This document shows, in pieces, positions 8,250 through 17,117 of a stretch of DNA of 64,000 nt; position 1 is the first letter of the stretch; every line of letters starts with the position of its first letter. The position numbers and the translations under genes are program-made. The stretch covers positions 1-64,000 of the forward strand of contig DWWS01000040.1 of NCBI GenBank assembly GCA_019119595.1, written 5' to 3'. Source of the DNA: Candidatus Eisenbergiella merdavium (GTDB lineage Bacteria > Bacillota > Clostridia > Lachnospirales > Lachnospiraceae). The notes under the pieces are model-generated. The model made no database searches, was not told the origin of the DNA, and worked only from the letters and a program-made list of their open reading frames with translations.

Positions 8250-9767
8250 ATGGCCAGACTGAGAAACCTGCTTGAAAATCTGGAAACGAAGGCGGTGCAC
8301 GGCGCCCCGGAGGCCTTTTTGGACCGGGAGATATCGGCGCTTGTCTATGATTCCAGAAGGATCACAAAGGACTGCCTTTTCGTCTGCATCGAAGGGGTGA
8401 ATTTTGACGGGCACAGCGCGGCGGCGCAGGCGGCGGCTCAGGGCGCGGCGGTGCTTGTGACGGAAAAGCCCGTGGAGGTGCCACGGGATGCGGATGTGCT
8501 CATCCTGCAGGTGGAAAGCACGCGCTATGCGCTGGCCTTCCTGTCGGCGGCCTGGTTCGGCCATCCGGCATCGAAATTAAAGACCATCGGCATCACCGGA
8601 ACCAAGGGAAAGACCACCTCCACCTACCTGGTGAAATCCATCCTGGAAAACGCGGGACTGAAGGTGGGGCTTGTGGGAACCATCGAGGTGATCATCGGGG
8701 ATACCCATATCCACGCGGAAAACACCACGCCGGAATCCTACGTGCTCCAGTCTTATTTCGCGCAGATGGTACAGGCGGGCTGCGACGCTGTGGTGATGGA
8801 GGTATCCTCCCAGGCGCTGATGCAGCACAGGAGTCAGGGCTTTGTCTTTGACTTCGGCATTTTTACCAACCTGGAGCCGGATCACATCGGCCCCAACGAG
8901 CACGCAAGCTTTGAGGAGTACCTGCGCTGTAAGGGAATGCTTTTCAGGCAGTGCCGGGTCGGGATCATGAACGGGGACGACGTCCACTGGAAGCAGGTGG
9001 CAGAAGGGCACACCTGCAGGCTGGAGACCTACGGCCTGGGAGAGGGCTGCGACCTGCGCGCGACGGATCTGCGGCTCACGCACGGAGGCGGAAAGCTGGG
9101 AGCGGCCTTCCATGTTTCCTGCAAAAAGACGGAGGCCGATGCGCCTCAGCCGCTGGAATTTGACGCGCAGATCGACATGCCGGGCCGGTTCAGCGTCTAC
9201 AACGCCCTCACAGCCATCGCCATCTGCCGCCATTTTGCGGTGTCCGTTCCTGATATCCAGAGAGCGCTCCTTTCCGCGAAGGTGAAGGGACGCATCGAGA
9301 TGGTGAAGGTGTCCGATGATTTTACGCTGCTCATCGACTACGCCCACAACGCCATGGCGCTGGAAAGCCTGCTCACCACCCTGAAGGAATACGAGCACGG
9401 AAGGCTGGTCTGCGTGTTCGGCTGCGGCGGAAACCGGTCGCGCCTGCGCCGCTTTGAGATGGGCGAGGTGAGCGGAAGGCTTGCAGATCTGACCGTCATC
9501 ACCTCCGATAATCCACGCTTTGAGGAGCCGGAGGCGATCATCGACGACATCGTGACCGGCATGGAAAAGACGAAGGGAGCCTATCTGCGCATCAGCGACC
9601 GGAGGGAGGCCATCGCCTGGGCCATCGACCACGGACAGCCGGGCGACATCATCGTGCTCGCGGGCAAGGGCCATGAGGACTATCAGGAGATCAGAGGCGT
9701 GAAGCATCCCATGGACGAACGGGTGCTGATCGCGGATATTTTAAAGGAACGGGGCATTTCCTTCTGA
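8250..9767 (+). CDS. murE: UDP-N-acetylmuramoyl-tripeptide synthetase, meso-diaminopimelate-adding MurE
   Basis: MurE adds the third amino acid to UDP-MurNAc-L-Ala-D-Glu in the cytoplasm with ATP. The ATG at 8250 is chosen because GGAGG at 8240-8244 sits 5 nt before it; an upstream ATG at 8238 overlaps that site. The 505-residue protein shows the Mur ligase P-loop GTKGKTTST (about residues 115-123), the central-domain motif NLEPDHIGPNEH, and a C-terminal domain with YAHN, FGCGGNRSR and DNPR. DNPR is the signature for meso-diaminopimelate rather than lysine. The gene stands outside the dcw cluster (23.7-37.4 kb), has its own promoter and hairpin leader, and is followed by priA. Confidence 0.95.
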   Translation: MARLRNLLENLETKAVHGAPEAFLDREISALVYDSRRITKDCLFVCIEGVNFDGHSAAAQAAAQGAAVLVTEKPVEVPRDADVLILQVESTRYALAFLSAAWFGHPASKLKTIGITGTKGKTTSTYLVKSILENAGLKVGLVGTIEVIIGDTHIHAENTTPESYVLQSYFAQMVQAGCDAVVMEVSSQALMQHRSQGFVFDFGIFTNLEPDHIGPNEHASFEEYLRCKGMLFRQCRVGIMNGDDVHWKQVAEGHTCRLETYGLGEGCDLRATDLRLTHGGGKLGAAFHVSCKKTEADAPQPLEFDAQIDMPGRFSVYNALTAIAICRHFAVSVPDIQRALLSAKVKGRIEMVKVSDDFTLLIDYAHNAMALESLLTTLKEYEHGRLVCVFGCGGNRSRLRRFEMGEVSGRLADLTVITSDNPRFEEPEAIIDDIVTGMEKTKGAYLRISDRREAIAWAIDHGQPGDIIVLAGKGHEDYQEIRGVKHPMDERVLIADILKERGISF

Positions 9768-9849
9768 CGGATGGCCGGATGCCGAAACGGCGCGGCAGCC
9801 GAAAAACAGGAGCCCTGCGTATAAAAAAAGGAAAGGAGGCGGAAAGCGG

Positions 9850-12087
9850 ATGCAGGGAAAATTCGTAAACGTCATCGTGGATATCTCCCATGAAAATGTG
9901 GACCGTCCCTTTGCCTACCGGATCCCGGAAAGGCTCCGGGGCATTCCGGAGCCGGGCATGCAGGTCACCATCCCCTTCGGCCGGGGCAATACGCTGCGCA
10001 CCGGCTACATCATCGAGGTGACGGACGAGGCGGATTTTGACGAAAGCCGCATGAAGGAGCTGGACAGCATCCAGGAGGGCGGGACGCAGGTGGAGGGCCG
10101 CCTGATCCGCCTGGCCTTCTGGATGAAGGAGCACTACGGCTCCACCATGATCGCGGCCCTCAAAACCGTGCTTCCGGCAAGAAAAAAATTCAAAACGCCG
10201 GAAAAAAAGGAGATCCGTCTCCGGGTGGGGAAGGAGGAGGCCCTCCATGAGCTGCGGGAGTGTGAGCGGAAGCACCAGACCGCAAGGGCGCGGGTGCTGC
10301 GGGAGCTGATCGAGGAGGAATGCCTTCCCCTGGGCCTTCTCGCAAGGAAGCTGAATATTTCCTCCTCCACCTTCAAGAGCCTCTGGGAGAACGGCATCGT
10401 TTCCATCGAGAGCGTGCCCTACTATCGCAATCCGGTGAAGCTGGACGTGGAGCGGGAGGGCGGGAAGCGCTTAAGCCCCTCCCAGCAGCGGATCGTGGAT
10501 GATTTTTTTGAAAAATATGACGCCGGAAGCAGACAGACCTGCCTGCTGAAGGGGATCACCGGAAGCGGAAAGACCGAGGTCTACATGGCGCTCATCGAGG
10601 GCGTGGTGAAGCGGGGCCGCCAGGCGGTGATGCTGATCCCGGAGATCGCCCTCACCTACCAGACCGTGCTCCGTTTTTACAAGCGGTTCGGGGACCGGGT
10701 TTCGGTGATGAATTCCTCCCTTTCCGCCGGAGAAAAATATGACCAGTGCGAGCGGGCGAAACGAAGGGAGATCGACGTGATCATCGGCCCCCGTTCCGCC
10801 CTGTTCACCCCTTTTCCGGATATCGGCCTCATCGTCATCGACGAGGAGCATGAGGGGAGCTATAAGAGCGAGACCATGCCCAAGTATCACGCCAGGGAAA
10901 CCGCAGAGGAGCTGGCAAGGCTGCACGGCGCTGCGGTGTTCCTTGGCTCCGCCACCCCCTCCCTGGAAAGCTATTACCGCGCGGGGGAGGGCAGATACCG
11001 GCTGTATACCATGACGGAGCGTTTAAACGGAGGGACGCTTCCGCAGGTATATGTGGAGGACTTAAGGCAGGAGCTGAAAGAAGGCAACCGTTCCATTTTT
11101 TCCAGAAGGCTTACGGCCCTTTTGGAGGACCGCTTCGCGCGGGGGGAGCAGAGCATGCTTTTCCTGAACAGAAGGGGCTACGCGGGCTTCGTCTCCTGCC
11201 GCATGTGCGGCCATGTGATGAAATGCCCCCACTGCGACGTTTCCCTCTCGGAGCACCGCAACGGCACGCTGGTCTGCCACTACTGCGGCTATACCCGTCC
11301 CGCCGTGCGCCTCTGCCCGGAATGCGGCTCCCGCTATATCCTGGGCTTCCGCGCGGGCACGGAGCAGATCGAGGAGCAGCTTCGCAAAATGTATCCGGAC
11401 AAAAGGGTGCTCCGAATGGACGCGGACACCACCCGGAAAAAGGAAAGCTATGAAAAGATCCTCGCCTCCTTTGCCGCGGGCGAGGCGGACGTGCTGGTGG
11501 GCACCCAGATGATCGTGAAGGGACACGATTTTCCGGCGGTGACGCTCATGGGCATCCTGGCCGCGGACATGTCCCTCGCCGCCGCCGACTACCGGGCGGG
11601 AGAGCGCACCTTTCAGCTTCTGACCCAGGCCGCGGGCCGGGCGGGCCGGGGAAGCAGGCCGGGCGAGGTGGTGATCCAGACCTATCAGCCGGAGCACTAC
11701 AGCATCGTCCATGCGGCGGCCCAGGACTATGAGGGCTTTTACGAGGAAGAGATCCTCTACCGCAGGCTTTTGTCCTATCCGCCTGCGGCCCATATCCTGG
11801 CCGTCCAGATCGGCGCAAGGGAGGAGGCGGCGGGGCTGGCGCTTGCAAAGCGGCTTTCCCGGCTCGCGGCCGACCTGCCCGAGGGGAGCCTTCTCATCGG
11901 TCCGGCTCCCGCGTCCATCGGCAGGATCAACGACGTGTTCCGCTTTGTGATCTACATCAAAAGCCCGGATTACGGCGTGCTCATCCGCATCAAGGACCGG
12001 ATGGAAAAAAAACTGAAGGAACAGGAAGACAGAGACGGGAAAGGGAAAACGGTACAGTTTGATTTCGACCCCATGAACCCGTTTTAA
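9850..12087 (+). CDS. priA: Primosomal protein N' (PriA), replication restart helicase
   Basis: PriA is the DEAH-type 3'-5' helicase that recognises stalled forks and reloads the replisome. The 745-residue protein has the usual order: N-terminal DNA-binding domain (FVNVIVDISHENVDRPFAYRIPE cut here to its first half, residues 5-25), a winged-helix region, Walker A GITGSGKTEVYM near 235, VIDEEHEGSYKS (DEEH box) near 332, then zinc-binding cysteines CRMCGHVMKCPHC and CHYCG / CPECGS near 450-495, and the helicase C-terminal motifs VGTQMIVKGHDF and QAAGRAGRG. AAAGGAGG lies upstream of the ATG. It begins the conserved group priA-def-fmt. Confidence 0.96.
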   Translation: MQGKFVNVIVDISHENVDRPFAYRIPERLRGIPEPGMQVTIPFGRGNTLRTGYIIEVTDEADFDESRMKELDSIQEGGTQVEGRLIRLAFWMKEHYGSTMIAALKTVLPARKKFKTPEKKEIRLRVGKEEALHELRECERKHQTARARVLRELIEEECLPLGLLARKLNISSSTFKSLWENGIVSIESVPYYRNPVKLDVEREGGKRLSPSQQRIVDDFFEKYDAGSRQTCLLKGITGSGKTEVYMALIEGVVKRGRQAVMLIPEIALTYQTVLRFYKRFGDRVSVMNSSLSAGEKYDQCERAKRREIDVIIGPRSALFTPFPDIGLIVIDEEHEGSYKSETMPKYHARETAEELARLHGAAVFLGSATPSLESYYRAGEGRYRLYTMTERLNGGTLPQVYVEDLRQELKEGNRSIFSRRLTALLEDRFARGEQSMLFLNRRGYAGFVSCRMCGHVMKCPHCDVSLSEHRNGTLVCHYCGYTRPAVRLCPECGSRYILGFRAGTEQIEEQLRKMYPDKRVLRMDADTTRKKESYEKILASFAAGEADVLVGTQMIVKGHDFPAVTLMGILAADMSLAAADYRAGERTFQLLTQAAGRAGRGSRPGEVVIQTYQPEHYSIVHAAAQDYEGFYEEEILYRRLLSYPPAAHILAVQIGAREEAAGLALAKRLSRLAADLPEGSLLIGPAPASIGRINDVFRFVIYIKSPDYGVLIRIKDRMEKKLKEQEDRDGKGKTVQFDFDPMNPF

Positions 12088-12094
12088 ATGCTAC

Positions 12095-12257
12095 AGAAGC
12101 GCTCCGACAAGGAGGAGAGATTGAAAAATGTGCTTGATAGCACATTTTTCAATCCGGATTTGCGACGAAGCGTCGCAAATCCCGTTATCGCAGCAGAGAA
12201 ATCACATACGCGATTTCTCTGCGCGTTCCTCCGCGCAAAAGCGCTTCGGAAAAGAGG
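12095..12257 (+). repeat. Hairpin repeat cassette B between priA and def
   Basis: The whole priA-def gap is made of inverted repeats. There is a 14-bp perfect stem (12120-12133 with 12140-12153, loop TTGATA), a 12-bp perfect stem (GGATTTGCGACG / CGTCGCAAATCC, 12156-12182, loop AAG), an 11-bp perfect stem (GCAGAGAAATC / GATTTCTCTGC, 12193-12222), and a 5-bp GCGCG / CGCGC stem (12221-12236). The ends are a degenerate direct repeat: AGAAGCGCTCCGACAAGGAGG at 12095-12115 and AAAAGCGCTTCGGAAAAGAGG at 12237-12257 (16 of 21 identical). The right copy supplies the ribosome site of def. The second stem-loop differs from that at 37510 in only 2 of 27 positions. Confidence 0.8.
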
Positions 12258-12263
12258 TAAAAA

Positions 12264-12731
12264 ATGGCGATCAGAAATATCAGAGTGATGGGAGATCCGA
12301 TTCTGGAAAAAAACTGCAAGGAGGTTAAGGAGATGACGCCCCGGCTTCAGGAGCTCATCGACGACATGCTGGAAACCATGTATGAGGCCAACGGCGTGGG
12401 CCTTGCGGCTCCGCAGGTTGGGATACTGAAACGCATCGTGGTCATCGACGTGACCGGAGAAGACCCGATCGTTCTGGTCAATCCCCGCATCATGGAGACC
12501 AGCGGGGAGCAGACCGGCGGCGAGGGCTGCCTCTCCGTACCGGGAAAGAGCGGCGTCGTGACCAGGCCGAATTACGTGAAGGTAAAGGCCTATGACAGGG
12601 ACATGAACCCCATCGAGCTGGAGGGAACCGAGCTTCTTGCCAGGGCCTTCTGCCATGAGATTGACCATCTGGACGGCCATCTTTACGTGGAAAAGGTGGA
12701 GGGCGAGCTGTCCGACGTGGAGGAAACATGA
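12264..12731 (+). CDS. def: Peptide deformylase
   Basis: The enzyme removes the formyl group from the N-terminal methionine of nascent proteins. All three family motifs are present in the 155-residue protein: [10 protein letters not shown] (residues 43-52), EGCLSVPG (about 90-97, with the metal-binding Cys) and HEIDHLDG (about 131-138, with two metal His and the catalytic Glu). The ribosome site AAAGAGG is part of the repeat cassette that precedes the ATG. It pairs with fmt, which adds the formyl group it removes, 110 nt downstream; a long hairpin begins inside its stop codon. Confidence 0.97.
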   Translation: MAIRNIRVMGDPILEKNCKEVKEMTPRLQELIDDMLETMYEANGVGLAAPQVGILKRIVVIDVTGEDPIVLVNPRIMETSGEQTGGEGCLSVPGKSGVVTRPNYVKVKAYDRDMNPIELEGTELLARAFCHEIDHLDGHLYVEKVEGELSDVEET

Positions 12732-12813
12732 AAAGAAACACTAAGGCGGCAAAAGACGCCGCCCAAGTGTTTCTAAGTTTCATGTCGAAGAATGTCCCTT
12801 CGGGCCATTCTTC
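12727..12813 (+). repeat. Two hairpins between def and fmt
   Basis: The first is a long interrupted stem: CATGAAA (12727-12733), GAAACACT (12735-12742) and GGCGGC (12745-12750) pair with GCCGCC (12758-12763), AGTGTTTC (12766-12773) and TTTCATG (12778-12784). The second is GAAGAATG-t-CCC / GGG-c-CATTCTTC (12787-12813, loop TTC). Neither is followed by a T-run, so they look less like a terminator than like RNA processing or stability elements. The AAGAATG / CATTCTT core also occurs in the murD leader. Confidence 0.65.
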
Positions 12814-12841
12814 CTGATTTTGTTGTCTGGAGGTGGTAACT

Positions 12842-13774
12842 GTGAAAATCGTTTTTATGGGAACGCCGAAGCTTGCGGCGGGGGTGCTGGAGGCGCTGTG
12901 GGAAGCGGGGCATGAGATCCGGGCGGTGGTGACCCAGCCGGATAAGCCGAAGGGCAGAAGCAAGGCGCTTCAGATGTCCCCGGTGAAGGAATTCGCGCTG
13001 GAAAAGAGCATCGAGGTGTTCCAGCCCGTCCGCATCCGAAAGCCGGAGGCGGTGGATAAGCTGAAGGAATTTGACGCGGAGGTCTTTGTGGTCGCCGCGT
13101 TCGGCCAGATCCTTTCCCAGGAGATCCTGGATATGCCGAAGTACGGCTGTATCAACGTCCATGCTTCTCTCCTTCCCGCCTACCGCGGCTCTGCGCCGAT
13201 CCAGTGGTGCATCATCAACGGGGAGGAAAAGACGGGCGTGACCATCATGCAGATGGATGCCGGGATCGACACCGGGGACATGCTTTTGAAAAGGTCGGTG
13301 GCTATCCTGCCATCCGACACCGCGGAGAGTTTGTCGGACAAGCTGGAAAAGGCGGGGGGAGAGGCCATCGTGGAAGCGCTTGCCCTTCTGGAAAAGGGAG
13401 AGCTCAGGGGCACCCCTCAGAATGAGGCGGAGAGCAGCTATGTTCCCATGATCGAAAAATCCATGGGAAGGATCGATTTTTCCCGCACGGCGGAGGAGAT
13501 CGACCGGCTGATCCGGGGACTTTATCCCTGGCCCAGCGCTTTTACTTCTTATAAAGGAAAAACATTGAAGATCTGGGAGGCCGTTCCCGTTTCGGAGGAA
13601 GGGGAAGGTCAGCCCGGAAGCATCGAGAGGGTGGAGAAGGAAGCCGTATATGTGAATACCGGAAAGGGCATTCTGAAGGTAACGCAGCTTCAGCTGGAAG
13701 GCAAGAAAAGGATGCAGGTGAAGGAATTCCTGCTTGGCTGCAGAATGGAAAAAGGAGAAACATTCGGATGTTAG
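12842..13774 (+). CDS. fmt: Methionyl-tRNA formyltransferase
   Basis: This enzyme transfers a formyl group from 10-formyl-tetrahydrofolate to Met-tRNA(fMet). The GTG at 12842 is chosen because GGAGG at 12829-12833 stands 8 nt before it and the product then begins with the typical VKIVFMGTP; a GTG at 12833 overlaps the ribosome site. The 310-residue protein has the folate-site motif HASLLPAYRGSAPIQW (about residues 104-119), with the catalytic Asn/His/Asp context CINVHASLLP and MDAGIDTGDML, and a C-terminal OB-like domain. It overlaps the next gene by 7 nt. Confidence 0.96.
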   Translation: MKIVFMGTPKLAAGVLEALWEAGHEIRAVVTQPDKPKGRSKALQMSPVKEFALEKSIEVFQPVRIRKPEAVDKLKEFDAEVFVVAAFGQILSQEILDMPKYGCINVHASLLPAYRGSAPIQWCIINGEEKTGVTIMQMDAGIDTGDMLLKRSVAILPSDTAESLSDKLEKAGGEAIVEALALLEKGELRGTPQNEAESSYVPMIEKSMGRIDFSRTAEEIDRLIRGLYPWPSAFTSYKGKTLKIWEAVPVSEEGEGQPGSIERVEKEAVYVNTGKGILKVTQLQLEGKKRMQVKEFLLGCRMEKGETFGC

Positions 13775-14484
13775 GATATGGATACGGATATGGTTACTAT
13801 TTTGACCCCACCTATATACTGGTCATCATCGGCGCGATTCTGTCGATCTGGGCGAGCAGCCGGGTGAACGGCGCGTTTTCCAAATATTCCCGGGTGCGCA
13901 GCATGACGGGAATGACGGGAGCCCAGGCCGCAAGAAGGATCCTGGACTACAACGGGCTGACCAACGTGCGCATCGAGCATGTTCGGGGAAATCTGACGGA
14001 TCACTACGACCCATCCTCCAAGGTGCTGCGCCTGTCGGACGCCACCTTTTCCTCGGGAAGCGTTGCCGCTATCGGCGTTGCGGCTCACGAGTGCGGCCAT
14101 GCGGTGCAGGATAAGGAGAGCTATGCGCCCCTGCGCATCCGCACGGCGCTGGTGCCCGCGGCCAATCTGGGCTGTAAGCTCGGCATTCCGCTGGTGATCC
14201 TGGGCCTGATCCTGGGCTTAAACAGCACCCTTGCCATGATCGGCGTATGGGTTTTCGCCATCTCCGTGCTGTTCCAGATCGTGACGCTTCCGGTGGAATA
14301 CAACGCCTCCGGACGGGCGCTTGAGATGCTTCAAAGCTACAATATCCTGAGCGAGCAGGAAACGGGAATGGTGAGGAAGGTACTGAACGCCGCGGCGCTC
14401 ACCTACGTGGCGGCGGCAGCCTCCAGCATCCTTCAGCTTCTGCGCCTGTGGCTGATCGCCGGCGGCAGAAGACGGGACGACTGA
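13768..14484 (+). CDS. yugP: Membrane zinc metallopeptidase of the YugP family
   Basis: A 238-residue membrane protein starts with a Gly/Tyr-rich stretch and a membrane segment (about residues 14-31), carries the zinc-protease motif AAHECGHAVQ near 109-118, and has further hydrophobic segments at about 136-195 and 205-230. This matches the YugP-type neutral zinc metallopeptidases (DUF2268-unrelated, sometimes listed as Zn_peptidase_2). The substrate is not known. It overlaps fmt by 7 nt and precedes rsmB, the same place it holds in many Clostridia, so it is probably translated together with fmt. Confidence 0.85.
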   Translation: MLGYGYGYGYYFDPTYILVIIGAILSIWASSRVNGAFSKYSRVRSMTGMTGAQAARRILDYNGLTNVRIEHVRGNLTDHYDPSSKVLRLSDATFSSGSVAAIGVAAHECGHAVQDKESYAPLRIRTALVPAANLGCKLGIPLVILGLILGLNSTLAMIGVWVFAISVLFQIVTLPVEYNASGRALEMLQSYNILSEQETGMVRKVLNAAALTYVAAAASSILQLLRLWLIAGGRRRDD

Positions 14485-14572
14485 CAAAAACTGGCCGGAA
14501 AACAGGACGGTTGACCGAAAAGCGGGATTATGGAACGAAACGCGCAGACAACAGAGGAAAGGCGGTTCGGAT

Positions 14573-16060
14573 ATGGAGTCAAAGGCCATGGACATGAGGG
14601 CGCTGGCCCTGGATCTTCTCCTGGAGGCGGAGCGGGGGACGGATTATGAAAACACCCTTTTAAAAAACACACTGGACAAATACGACTATCTGGACGGCAG
14701 GGACAAGGCCTTTTTCAAGCGCCTTGCGGACGGGGTGACGGAGCGCAGGCTTCAGCTCGATTATGTGCTTGAGCAGTTTTCCAGCCTGCCCGTGCGGAAG
14801 ATGAAGCCCCTCATCCGTTGCCTGCTCCGTATGGGCGCCTATCAGATCCTGTTCATGGACGGCGTGCCGGATTCCGCGGCCTGCAACGAAGCGGTGAAGC
14901 TTGCGAAGAAGCGCCGCTTCGCCCAGCTTTCCGGCTTCGTAAACGGCGTCCTGCGAAAGCTGTCCGCGCAGAAGGAGGCCATCCGCTGGCCGGACCGGGA
15001 CAAGGAGCCCATCCGCTTTCTCTCCGTCCGCTATTCCATGCCGGAGTGGATCGTAGAGCGCTGGGCGGGAGAATATGGAATGGAGCGGATGGAAAGCATG
15101 CTCGCCGCCCTTCTGGAAAGACGCCCGCTCACCATCCGGCTTTCGGAGCGGCTTGACCGAAAGGAGCGGGAGGCGCTTCTTTCGGCGCTCGAAAAGAGGG
15201 GCTGCAGACCGATGCCCCATCCGCTTTTTCTCGCGGCGAAGCAGCAGGAGCGGCCGGAGGAGCAGGGAGCGGAGGAGAGTGCAGAAGAGAGCAGGATCGC
15301 CGCCTTTACGCTGGAGAACGCGGAGGGTGTTGCTTCTCTTCCCGGTTTTTCGGAGGGCGCCTTTGCCGTACAGGACGCGGCAAGCATGATGACGGTGGAA
15401 TGTGCGGGGATACGGAGGCTGGCCCGGCTTCAGAAGCAGAAAGAGAAGCCCGCCTTACCGGAGGAGGAAAAGGGCCTGTTCGTGGTGGATGTGTGCGCCG
15501 CCCCCGGCGGCAAGGCCTGTCAGGCGGCGGAGCTTCTGCAGGGAATGGGAACGGTGCTTGCCCGCGATCTGACAGAGAATAAGATCGTCTACATAAGGGA
15601 AAATGCCGCAAGGCTGCGGCTTTCTAATCTCCGCGCCCAGGTATGGGACGCGCAGGAGCCGGACGAGACGCTTGCGGAAAAGGCGGACGTGGTGCTGGCC
15701 GATCTGCCCTGCTCCGGTCTGGGCGTGATGGGAAGGAAGGCGGATATCCGTTACCGGGTGACGCCGGAGAGCCTTTCCGAGGTGGCCGCCCTGCAGAGAA
15801 GGATCCTCAGCCGGGTCTGGGAATATGTGAAGCCCGGCGGCGTCCTGGTTTACAGCACCTGCACCCTCAACCGGGAGGAAAACGAGGATATGGCGGCCTG
15901 GTTTTTACAGCAGTTTCCCTTTGTACCAATAGAGCCTGCCGTTTCCCTGCCGGCTTCCTGTCTGGAGGGAGAGCCGGAGGGCTGTGCCCGCTTCCTTCCG
16001 GGAGAGAACGGGACGGACGGCTTTTTTATCGCCTGCTTTCGCAGGAAAGAAGAGAACTGA
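14573..16060 (+). CDS. rsmB: 16S rRNA m5C967 methyltransferase RsmB
   Basis: The 495-residue protein has an N-terminal NusB-like RNA-binding domain (about 1-135) and a C-terminal SAM-dependent methyltransferase domain. The SAM-binding loop VDVCAAPGGKACQAAELL is near 307-324, the first catalytic motif ADLPCSGLG near 373-381, and the second cysteine in STCTLNREENE near 428-438. A longer than usual, Glu-rich segment separates the two parts (about 218-300). GAGGAAAGG precedes the ATG. It is followed 10 nt later by rlmN, another RNA methylase. Confidence 0.93.
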   Translation: MESKAMDMRALALDLLLEAERGTDYENTLLKNTLDKYDYLDGRDKAFFKRLADGVTERRLQLDYVLEQFSSLPVRKMKPLIRCLLRMGAYQILFMDGVPDSAACNEAVKLAKKRRFAQLSGFVNGVLRKLSAQKEAIRWPDRDKEPIRFLSVRYSMPEWIVERWAGEYGMERMESMLAALLERRPLTIRLSERLDRKEREALLSALEKRGCRPMPHPLFLAAKQQERPEEQGAEESAEESRIAAFTLENAEGVASLPGFSEGAFAVQDAASMMTVECAGIRRLARLQKQKEKPALPEEEKGLFVVDVCAAPGGKACQAAELLQGMGTVLARDLTENKIVYIRENAARLRLSNLRAQVWDAQEPDETLAEKADVVLADLPCSGLGVMGRKADIRYRVTPESLSEVAALQRRILSRVWEYVKPGGVLVYSTCTLNREENEDMAAWFLQQFPFVPIEPAVSLPASCLEGEPEGCARFLPGENGTDGFFIACFRRKEEN

Positions 16061-16070
16061 GAGGATTACG

Positions 16071-17117
16071 ATGGATATCAGGTCCATGACACTGGAAGAA
16101 CTGAAAAAGACGGTGGCCAAAGAGGGAGAAAAGCCCTTCCGCGCCGGGCAGCTCTACGACTGGATGCACAGAAAGCTCGCGGAGGATTACGGACAGATGA
16201 CCAATCTTCCCGCCGCACTTCGGGAACGGCTTTCAGCGAAATATCCGCTGACCGCCCTGAAGCTGATCGACATGCAGCAGTCCGGCATCGACGGCACGCG
16301 GAAGTTCCTTTTCGCCCTTGGAGACGGCAATCTGGTGGAGAGCGTCTGGATGAAATATAAGCACGGCAACTCCGTCTGCATTTCCTCCCAGGTGGGCTGC
16401 AAAATGGGTTGCCGCTTCTGCGCCTCCACTTTGGACGGCTGGGAAAGGAACCTCCTTCCCTCGGAAATGCTCGGTCAGATCTATTCCATCATCCGCGCCA
16501 CCGGAGAGCGGGTGTCCAACGTGGTGGTGATGGGAACCGGGGAGCCGCTTGACAATTACGAGAACCTGCTTCGCTTCATCCGGCTTCTCACCGATGAAAA
16601 CGGCCTGAACATCAGCCAGAGGAACGTGACCGTATCCACCTGCGGTCTGGTGCCTCAGATGAAGCGGCTTGCGGATGAAAAGCTTTCCATCACTCTGGCG
16701 CTCTCCCTCCATGCGGCCACGGACGAAAAAAGAAAAGAGCTGATGCCTGTCGCGCGCACCTGGTGTCTGGATGAAGTGATGGAAGCCTGCTCCTACTATT
16801 TTGCCCGGACAGGAAGGCGGATGACCTTTGAGTACGCTCTGGTGGGCGGCGTGAACGATACCGTGGAGGACGCGGGACGGCTTTCGGCTCTGGCAAAGCC
16901 CCTGCACGCCCATATCAACCTCATTCCCGTCAACCCGATCAGGGAGCGTACTTACAGGCAGTCCGGGCGCGCGCAGATCGAAGTGTTCAAAAATAAGCTT
17001 GAAAAAAACGGAATAAATGTTACTATAAGAAGGGAAATGGGCAGAGATATCGACGGAGCCTGCGGACAGCTGCGCCGCCGCCATATTTCTGAAGAAAGGT
17101 GCGGTTTAACGGAGTGA
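16071..17117 (+). CDS. rlmN: Dual-specificity 23S rRNA A2503 / tRNA A37 methyltransferase RlmN
   Basis: This radical-SAM enzyme methylates C2 of A2503 in 23S rRNA. The ATG at 16071 follows GAGAGGATT and gives a 348-residue protein of normal length; upstream in-frame starts lie inside rsmB. The cluster motif CKMGCRFCAS is near residues 108-117, preceded by SVCISSQVG. The glycine motif MGTGEPLDNY is near 155, and the C-terminal cysteine needed for the methyl-transfer intermediate is in DIDGACGQL near the end. It overlaps prpC by 4 nt (GTGA). Confidence 0.96.
   Translation: MDIRSMTLEELKKTVAKEGEKPFRAGQLYDWMHRKLAEDYGQMTNLPAALRERLSAKYPLTALKLIDMQQSGIDGTRKFLFALGDGNLVESVWMKYKHGNSVCISSQVGCKMGCRFCASTLDGWERNLLPSEMLGQIYSIIRATGERVSNVVVMGTGEPLDNYENLLRFIRLLTDENGLNISQRNVTVSTCGLVPQMKRLADEKLSITLALSLHAATDEKRKELMPVARTWCLDEVMEACSYYFARTGRRMTFEYALVGGVNDTVEDAGRLSALAKPLHAHINLIPVNPIRERTYRQSGRAQIEVFKNKLEKNGINVTIRREMGRDIDGACGQLRRRHISEERCGLTE

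Noticed and set aside
12088..12288. Short open frames over the hairpin cassette before def
   Set aside because: Their products merely translate the inverted repeats; one runs into def in another frame and no conserved protein is recognisable.
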